A stretch of 5,045 nt of DNA from an uncultured Thalassospira sp. (GTDB lineage Bacteria; Pseudomonadota; Alphaproteobacteria; Rhodospirillales_A; Thalassospiraceae): contig CAMPHD010000282.1 of assembly GCA_946885765.1 (NCBI GenBank), forward strand, positions 1 through 5,045, written 5' to 3'. Of the stretch, positions 1-5,045 are shown piece after piece (position 1 is the stretch's first letter; each line of letters opens with the position of its first letter). A model generated the notes under the pieces. It made no database searches. It worked only from the letters and a program-made list of their open reading frames with translations, and was not told where the DNA came from. The translations under genes were made by a program, and so were the position numbers.

Positions 1-74
1 CCCGATCAACCCCCATCGATCCTCGCCATGATCCCCACGTTGCGATACCGAGAGATCGGAGTACGTTGTACCAT
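1..74 (-). CDS. fusA: Elongation factor G, N-terminal fragment (partial, damaged at the window edge)
   Basis: EF-G is the GTPase that drives translocation of tRNA and mRNA on the ribosome. Only the first codons are present. From the ATG at 72-74 they read MVQRTPISRYRNVGIMA, the conserved start of bacterial EF-G, which aligns residue for residue with E. coli EF-G (MARTTPIARYRNIGISA). The next part should be the P-loop HIDAGKT. Instead it reads R-I-D-G-G followed by TGA (positions 6-8), so the invariant lysine is replaced by a stop, and His18 and Ala21 are changed. All differences lie in bases 1-23, so a sequence-end error or chimeric end is more likely than a true pseudogene in an essential gene. 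The gene lies 27 bases after rpsG on the same strand, the usual str-operon order. A weak Shine-Dalgarno AAGAG sits at 81-85, six bases before the ATG. Identity is secure from the N-terminus and context; the state of the gene beyond it cannot be seen. Confidence 0.82.
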
Positions 75-101
75 AATCGACTCTTGATCTTGAGGTCTGA
101 A

Positions 102-581
<480 letters not shown>

Positions 582-584
<3 letters not shown>

Positions 585-953
585 TTTCGGGCGTTTCGCG
601 CCGTATTTCGAACGACGCTGTTTACGGTCTTTGACACCCTGCGTATCGAGGGTACCGCGAATGATGTGGTAACGCACGCCCGGCAAATCCTTTACGCGGC
701 CGCCACGGATCATGACGACAGAGTGTTCCTGCAGGTTGTGACCTTCACCCGGAATGTAGCTGGTGACTTCGTAGCCGTTGGTCAAACGGACACGAGCAAC
801 CTTACGAAGTGCCGAGTTCGGCTTCTTCGGGGTCGTGGTGTAGACACGGGTGCATACGCCGCGTTTCTGCGGGCAGGCTTCCAGTGCCGGAACCATATCG
901 CGCTGGGTGCGCGGAGTCCGCGATTTGCGGATCAACTGGTTAATAGTGGGCAT
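582..953 (-). CDS. rpsL: 30S ribosomal protein S12 (complete)
   Basis: S12 lies at the 30S decoding centre, controls reading accuracy and is the classical streptomycin-resistance locus. The product is 123 residues. It starts [12 protein letters not shown], contains the near-invariant [20 protein letters not shown] (27-46) and [13 protein letters not shown] (68-80), then [14 protein letters not shown] (83-96), and ends SKYGAKRPK. Lys43 (codon 825-827) and Lys88 (codon 690-692), the residues changed in resistant mutants (42 and 87 in mature E. coli numbering), are both wild type, so a streptomycin-sensitive ribosome is predicted. Asp89, the site of beta-methylthiolation by RimO in E. coli, is present. 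The start is fixed by the conserved N-terminus and by AAAGGG at 961-966, seven bases upstream. It is the first gene of the rpsL-rpsG-fusA unit, preceded by its own predicted promoter and a long leader. Confidence 0.98.
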
Positions 954-1181
954 TAACTTTCCCTTTGTACTTTAACGGACGCCACAAGGGCGCTGCTCTA
1001 TCGACGCACGACGAACGACCGCATGCCTTTGCAAAACCTGCAAACGCAAATACGGACCGTCCATTACGCAGGATCATCCTGCCCTCGACGGCCGTCAGAG
1101 TCGCACTCAAGCGACGGGGGGCAAAACCGCCCGCTGCCAAGCAATTTGGCACCGACACAGCTACACCCCCCGAGATTCGGT
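954..1181 (-). promoter_or_regulatory. Long structured 5' leader of the rpsL-rpsG-fusA mRNA (predicted)
   Basis: If transcription starts about seven bases after the predicted -10 box, the untranslated leader is about 228 nt. Reading the minus strand, it contains several short perfect inverted repeats: ACCGA with TCGGT (1177-1181 with 1151-1155); TGCCAA, loop ATTGC, TTGGCA (1135-1151); AGCG with CGCT enclosing GGC/GCC (1110-1135); the palindrome GACGGCCGTC (1087-1096); GCAGGAT with ATCCTGC (1068-1082); TTTGCA, loop GGTTT, TGCAAA (1028-1044); CGCC with GGCG (980-992); and a pairing that covers the rpsL Shine-Dalgarno (961-990). None is followed by a clear U-tract, so an intrinsic attenuator is not evident. 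A regulatory RNA role is inferred from length and structure; no known riboswitch or leader family was recognised. I see no convincing gene in this stretch beyond a weak upstream reading frame. Confidence 0.5.
961..990 (-). promoter_or_regulatory. rpsL ribosome-binding site with a possible sequestering hairpin
   Basis: The Shine-Dalgarno AAAGGG lies at 961-966, seven bases before the rpsL ATG. Upstream, CCCTTGT (984-990 on the minus strand) can pair with ACAAAGGG (961-968), giving seven base pairs with one bulged A and a 15-nt loop. This would hide the ribosome-binding site. The same upstream bases can instead join the CGCC/GGCG hairpin (980-992), so the two foldings exclude each other. The complementarity is seen directly; its use in regulation is inferred. 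The ribosome-binding site itself is reasonably sure, the hairpin much less so. Confidence 0.55.
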
Positions 1182-1224
1182 GGGCGCATACTAGTGACGG
1201 CCCCATTTCGCGTCAAGCAAAACC
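1031..1224 (-). repeat. Three direct copies of the octamer GGTTTTGC
   Basis: On the minus strand GGTTTTGC occurs at 1217-1224 (just before the -35 box), 1121-1128 and 1031-1038, always in the same orientation, with start-to-start distances of 96 and 90 bases. The lower two copies form parts of hairpin loops or arms in the predicted leader. Whether this is functional or chance is unknown. Confidence 0.4.
1188..1216 (-). promoter_or_regulatory. Predicted sigma70-type promoter for rpsL-rpsG-fusA
   Basis: The minus strand has TTGACG (1211-1216, within CTTGAC, the form common in alphaproteobacterial housekeeping promoters), a 17-base spacer, and TAGTAT (1188-1193), which keeps the key first, second and last bases of the -10 consensus. 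Bases 1182-1187 (GCGCCC) make a GC-rich discriminator, a feature linked in E. coli to ppGpp/DksA control of ribosomal promoters. The likely start is the A at 1181. It is the only good -35/-10 pair I found in the gap between rpoC and rpsL. The call rests on the motif and its position; the stringent-control idea is inference. Confidence 0.72.
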
Positions 1225-1256
1225 CTTTGGGCCTTCGAGTTGGCGCTTCAAACGCC

Positions 1257-1298
1257 GAGGCGAACCGGTGCATCGATAGAAAATTCCCGGTTCGCCTC
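1257..1298 (-). terminator. Candidate rpoBC 3' hairpin (terminator or 3'-end stabiliser)
   Basis: GAGGCGAACCGG and CCGGTTCGCCTC form a perfect 12-bp stem (1257-1268 with 1287-1298) around an 18-nt loop, starting 29 bases after the rpoC stop. On the transcribed strand the stem is followed by GGCGTT-TGA-AGCGCC (1242-1256), a second small hairpin with one G-U pair, and not by a U-tract; the first T4 comes only at 1219-1222. It is therefore not a textbook intrinsic terminator. It may be a Rho-assisted end, a processing or stability element, or a leaky terminator between rpoBC and rpsL. Confidence 0.5.
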
Positions 1299-1327
1299 TG
1301 ATTCTTTAACAAGCTTGCGCGGCGATA

Positions 1328-4300
1328 TTACTCGCCGGCTGGCAATGACGGGGACTCGGCATCGGCCTGCGGGCCGAAATTGTCGCCGATTTCCTCTTCT
1401 GCCTCGATCTGTACGTTCTTGTCGCGTTCGGCAGCAAGTGCGCGGAAGCGGTTCATCACCGCACCGGTACCCGCCGGGATCAGACGACCCACAATCACGT
1501 TTTCCTTCAGACCGATCAGGGTATCGGTTTTGCCCGATACGGCTGCTTCGGTAAGAACGCGTGTGGTTTCCTGGAACGACGCGGCCGAGATGAAGGAATG
1601 CGTCTGGAGCGATGCTTTGGTGATCCCCTGAAGGACCGGTGCAGCTTCGGCCAGTTCGCCACCTTCTTTAATGGCACGTTCGTTTTCGGCATCGAAATCG
1701 ACACGGTCGATGATTTCGCCAACCAGAAGCGTGGTGTCACCGGTTTTGGTAACTTCCACTTTCTGAAGCATCTGACGAACGATGACTTCGATGTGTTTGT
1801 CGTTAATCTTAACGCCCTGCAAACGGTAGACTTCCTGGATCTCGTTGACCAGGTAGTCGGCCAGTGCCGGAACGCCCATGACGCGAAGGATATCGTGCGG
1901 AACCGGCGAACCATCAAGCAGCTGGTCGCCCTTCTCTACGAAGTCCCCTTCCTGAACGGCAAGATGCTTGCCTTTCGGGATCATGTATTCAACCGGTTCG
2001 CTCAGACCAGAATCTTCAAGCGGATGCACGATGACACGGCGCTTGTTCTTGTAGTCTTTACCGAACTCAACACGACCGGCGGTGTCGGCGATGATGGCAT
2101 GGTCCTTCGGCTTGCGCGCCTCGAACAATTCAGCCACACGCGGCAGACCACCGGTGATGTCACGGGTTTTCGAACCTTCGCGCGGAATACGTGCAAGCAC
2201 GTCACCGGCGTTGACTTTCTGACCGTTCTCGACCGAGAGAATAGCATCAACCGACAGGAAGTAACGGGCTTCAAGACCGTTTTCCAGGTTGATGACCTCG
2301 CCGTTTTCGTTACGAAGCGTAACGCGCGGCTTGAGGTCGGATGCCTTGGGCATGCTCTTCCAGTCGATAACCGTTTTCGAGGCGATACCGGTCGCTTCGT
2401 CATAGACTTCGCGAATGGTTACGTTCTCGAGAAGGTCGACATAGTTCACATAGCCTTCTTTCTCGGTGATGATCGGCAGGGTGTACGGATCCCACTCGGC
2501 CAGTTTCTGGCCACGCGTGATCTGGTCACCGTCATCAGCAAGCAGTTTCGCACCGTACGGGACGCGATATTTCGCACGTTCACGGCCGGTTTTGTCGATC
2601 AGCAGAATTTCGAGGTTACGCGCCATGACAATCATGACACCGCTCGTATTCGTAACAACCGCACGGTTCTTCAGTTTGACGGTTGCATCGAAGTTGGCCT
2701 CGACACCCGAAACTTCCGCACCACGCTGTGCCGCACCACCGATGTGGAACGTACGCATCGTAAGCTGCGTGCCCGGCTCACCGATCGACTGTGCGGCGAT
2801 AACGCCAACAGCTTCACCGATGTTCACCGTGGTACCGCGTGCCAGGTCACGACCATAGCAATGGCCGCAAACGCCGGTTTCGGCATCACAGGTCAGGACC
2901 GAGCGAATACGCGCCATTTCGACGCCTGCTTTTTCGATCAGATCAAGGTGATCTTCGACAACCATCTCGTTCTTCGGAACGATGACTTCACCGGTTGACG
3001 GATTGACAATCTCGTCAGCGGTGAAACGACCGAGGATACGATCCGACAGCGTCTCGATGACTTCGCCGGAATCGACAACCGCAGCAATGTCGAGGCCACG
3101 TTCAGTACCGCAATCATGCTGGGTGATGATGCTGTCCTGTGCGACGTCGACGAGACGACGGGTCAGGTAACCCGAGTTCGCCGTTTTCAATGCGGTATCG
3201 GCAAGACCTTTACGGGCACCGTGGGTGGAGTTGAAGTACTCCTGCACGGTCAGGCCTTCTTTGAAGTTCGAGATAATCGGGGTCTCGATGATCGAGCCAT
3301 CCGGTTTTGCCATCAGGCCGCGCATCGCAGCGAGCTGACGCATCTGCGCAGCAGAACCACGCGCACCGGAGTGAGCCATCATGTAAACCGAGTTCACATT
3401 GTCACCTTCTGCCGTTGCCGAGATGACTTTCATCATCGCTTCGGAAACGTCATCGGTGCACTGCGACCAGGCGTCGACGACCTTGTTGTATTTCTCACCG
3501 CGGGTGATCAGACCGTCCTGATACTGCTGCTCGTATTCCTTGACCTTGTCATGGGTCGCGCCAACCAGGGTTTCCTTGGCTTCCGGAATGATCATGTCAT
3601 CCTTGCCAAACGAAATACCGGCTTTGCATGCCCAGTTGAAGCCAAGACCCATCATGCGGTCAGCAAAGATAACGGTCTCTTTCTGGCCACAGTGACGATA
3701 GACGACGTCGATAACGTTCGAGACGTCTTTCTTGGTCAGCAGCTTGTTGATGGTCGCGAACGGGATGCGCGGATGACGCGGCAGCAGTTCGGACAGCAAC
3801 ATGCGGCCAACCGTGGTCTGAACACGGATGGTGATCGGTTCGTTGTTCTCGTCGACGGTTTTGTAACGTGCATTGATTTTCGAATGCAGGGTCACAACAC
3901 CGGCATCAAGAGCCTGTTCGATTTCGGCGATATTGACGAAGGACATGCCCTCGCCCGGCTGACCGTCGCGTTCCATCGAGATGTAGTACAGACCAAGGAC
4001 AATATCCTGCGACGGCACGATGATCGGTTTACCCGAAGCCGGCGAAAGGATGTTGTTGGTCGACATCATCAGGGTACGTGCTTCAAGCTGCGCTTCAAGC
4101 GACAGCGGCACGTGAACGGCCATCTGGTCACCGTCGAAGTCGGCGTTGAAAGCCGTACAGACGAGCGGATGCAGCTGGATTGCCTTACCTTCGATCAGGG
4201 TAGGCTCGAAAGCCTGGATACCAAGACGGTGAAGGGTCGGTGCACGGTTAAGCATGACCGGGTGTTCACGGATAACCTGTTCAAGGATATCCCAGACTTC

Positions 4301-5045
4301 GGCACGCTCTTTTTCCACCATGCGCTTTGCAGCCTTGATGGTGGTCGCCATCCCGTACAGCTCAAGCTTCGCATAAACGAACGGCTTGAACAGTTCGAGC
4401 GCCATTTTCTTCGGCAGGCCGCACTGATGCAGTTTCAGGTTCGGACCCACGGTAATAACCGAACGACCGGAATAGTCGACGCGTTTACCCAGAAGGTTCT
4501 GACGGAAACGGCCCTGCTTGCCTTTAAGCATGTCCGACATCGATTTAAGCGGACGCTTGTTGGCACCGGTGATCGGACGACCGCGACGGCCGTTGTCAAA
4601 CAGCGCATCAACCGATTCCTGAAGCATGCGTTTTTCGTTACGCACGATGATATCGGGCGCACGAAGCTCGATCAGGCGCTTCAGACGGTTGTTGCGGTTG
4701 ATCACACGACGGTAGAGGTCGTTCAGGTCGGACGTTGCGAAACGGCCGCCATCCAGCGGAACCAGCGGACGCAGTTCTGGCGGAATGACCGGAATCACTT
4801 CAAGGATCATCCATTCCGGACGCGCACCGGACTCCTGGAAAGCTTCGATCAGCTTCAGGCGTTTGACCAGCTTCTTGCGCTTGGCTTCGGAATTGGTTTC
4901 CTTGAGGTCGATTTTCGCGGTTTCGCGTTCGTCATCAAGATCGATCGCAGCAAGCATGTCGCGGATCGCTTCGGCACCGATACCGGCACGGAAGCTGTCT
5001 TCGCCATACTCTTCCTGTGCGGTCATGTACTGATCTTCTGAAAGA
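1328..5045 (-). CDS. rpoC: DNA-directed RNA polymerase subunit beta' (N-terminus beyond the right edge)
   Basis: Beta' forms the clamp and holds the catalytic magnesium of RNA polymerase. About 1238 codons are visible. By alignment with E. coli RpoC from memory, some 160 N-terminal residues, including the first zinc finger, lie outside. The frame runs open through the edge (LSEDQYM), so the ATG at 5024-5026 is internal. Landmarks: [19 protein letters not shown] near 4466-4522; the catalytic NADFDGD at 4127-4147 with all three aspartates; SGARGSAAQ and the F-loop near 3296-3382; the bridge helix near 3137-3250; the second zinc site, with cysteines at codons 3110-3112, 2888-2890, 2867-2869 and 2858-2860, spaced as in E. 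coli; the trigger loop around MRTFHIGG near 2705-2818, interrupted by the Gram-negative SI3 insertion (about 2171-2725); the C-terminal [21 protein letters not shown] block and [14 protein letters not shown] within 1463-1627; then an acidic tail. The inferred full length of about 1400 is normal. No lesion is visible. Confidence 0.98.
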   Translation of the reverse strand, partial: LSEDQYMTAQEEYGEDSFRAGIGAEAIRDMLAAIDLDDERETAKIDLKETNSEAKRKKLVKRLKLIEAFQESGARPEWMILEVIPVIPPELRPLVPLDGGRFATSDLNDLYRRVINRNNRLKRLIELRAPDIIVRNEKRMLQESVDALFDNGRRGRPITGANKRPLKSMSDMLKGKQGRFRQNLLGKRVDYSGRSVITVGPNLKLHQCGLPKKMALELFKPFVYAKLELYGMATTIKAAKRMVEKERAEVWDILEQVIREHPVMLNRAPTLHRLGIQAFEPTLIEGKAIQLHPLVCTAFNADFDGDQMAVHVPLSLEAQLEARTLMMSTNNILSPASGKPIIVPSQDIVLGLYYISMERDGQPGEGMSFVNIAEIEQALDAGVVTLHSKINARYKTVDENNEPITIRVQTTVGRMLLSELLPRHPRIPFATINKLLTKKDVSNVIDVVYRHCGQKETVIFADRMMGLGFNWACKAGISFGKDDMIIPEAKETLVGATHDKVKEYEQQYQDGLITRGEKYNKVVDAWSQCTDDVSEAMMKVISATAEGDNVNSVYMMAHSGARGSAAQMRQLAAMRGLMAKPDGSIIETPIISNFKEGLTVQEYFNSTHGARKGLADTALKTANSGYLTRRLVDVAQDSIITQHDCGTERGLDIAAVVDSGEVIETLSDRILGRFTADEIVNPSTGEVIVPKNEMVVEDHLDLIEKAGVEMARIRSVLTCDAETGVCGHCYGRDLARGTTVNIGEAVGVIAAQSIGEPGTQLTMRTFHIGGAAQRGAEVSGVEANFDATVKLKNRAVVTNTSGVMIVMARNLEILLIDKTGRERAKYRVPYGAKLLADDGDQITRGQKLAEWDPYTLPIITEKEGYVNYVDLLENVTIREVYDEATGIASKTVIDWKSMPKASDLKPRVTLRNENGEVINLENGLEARYFLSVDAILSVENGQKVNAGDVLARIPREGSKTRDITGGLPRVAELFEARKPKDHAIIADTAGRVEFGKDYKNKRRVIVHPLEDSGLSEPVEYMIPKGKHLAVQEGDFVEKGDQLLDGSPVPHDILRVMGVPALADYLVNEIQEVYRLQGVKINDKHIEVIVRQMLQKVEVTKTGDTTLLVGEIIDRVDFDAENERAIKEGGELAEAAPVLQGITKASLQTHSFISAASFQETTRVLTEAAVSGKTDTLIGLKENVIVGRLIPAGTGAVMNRFRALAAERDKNVQIEAEEEIGDNFGPQADAESPSLPAGE

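Noticed and set aside
940..1206. Long form of the minus-strand frame across the leader (88 codons)
   Set aside because: Its first ATG lies upstream of the predicted transcription start and overlaps the promoter, so it would not be in the message. Only the shorter 45-codon form is kept, as a weak finding.
1219..1231. CCC-AAA-GGG followed by TTTT on the minus strand as an intrinsic terminator
   Set aside because: A three-pair stem is too weak, and the T-run abuts the -35 box of the rpsL promoter.
965..1279. Plus-strand frames in the rpoC-rpsL gap (965-1279 and 1023-1301)
   Set aside because: They run antisense through the predicted promoter and leader, have no convincing ribosome-binding site, and their composition is low-complexity and basic without any known motif.
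1299..1310. Intrinsic terminator on the plus strand (1257-1298 stem followed by TGATTCTTT)
   Set aside because: The T-run is interrupted, and no supported plus-strand gene would use it.
1598..2998. 466-codon plus-strand frame opposite the C-terminal part of rpoC
   Set aside because: Same explanation: a mirror frame of a strongly conserved gene, with no family resemblance.
5024..5026. ATG as the start of rpoC
   Set aside because: The frame continues open to the edge with codons matching the family (LSEDQY, as LTEEQY in E. coli), so this methionine is internal.
3116..5041. Very long open frame (641 codons) on the plus strand opposite rpoC
   Set aside because: rpoC is unambiguous on the minus strand. 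The opposite frame stays open because biased codon use in rpoC rarely produces stops on that strand. The translation shows no recognisable domain and has a shadow-like composition.

Overview
The window is a stretch of the bacterial rpoBC / streptomycin (str) operon region, with every supported gene on the minus strand. In transcription order, right to left, it holds: the 3' nine-tenths of rpoC (RNA polymerase beta' subunit, cut off at the right edge), a 374-base non-coding gap, complete rpsL (ribosomal protein S12), complete rpsG (ribosomal protein S7), and the first 74 bases of fusA (elongation factor G, cut off at the left edge). The protein sequences look alphaproteobacterial: a 123-residue S12 starting [12 protein letters not shown] and ending SKYGAKRPK, a 155-residue S7, and a beta' that carries the large Gram-negative insertion in its trigger loop. 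Moderately GC-rich codon use would fit a Rhodospirillales-type organism, but the genus is only a guess. Both window edges cut a gene, so this may be a short contig or an arbitrary slice. || Layout: rpoC ends at 1328. A perfect 12-bp inverted repeat (1257-1298) follows and is the candidate 3' end of the rpoBC message. Next comes a good sigma70-type promoter (-35 TTGACG, 17-bp spacer, -10 TAGTAT, GC-rich discriminator; 1188-1216) that should start a separate rpsL-rpsG-fusA transcript near 1181. Its 5' leader is about 228 nt, long for a ribosomal-protein operon, and is full of short inverted repeats. One of these can pair with the rpsL Shine-Dalgarno sequence. rpsL and rpsG are 12 bases apart, and the rpsL stop codon forms part of the rpsG ribosome-binding site; rpsG and fusA are 27 bases apart. 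|| How the genes work together: RpoC completes the transcription enzyme. S12 (decoding centre), S7 (head of the 30S subunit, E site and mRNA exit) and EF-G (translocase acting next to S12) are translation partners made from one message. The tight rpsL-rpsG junction leaves no room for the S7 operator known from E. coli, so any autoregulation must lie elsewhere, with the long leader as the obvious candidate. || I see no mobile element, CRISPR array, tRNA, rRNA or novel gene system. The points worth a second look are the rpsL leader, and the start of fusA, where the GTP-binding loop is disrupted and a stop codon appears within the last 23 bases before the window edge. The latter is most likely a sequence-end artefact.
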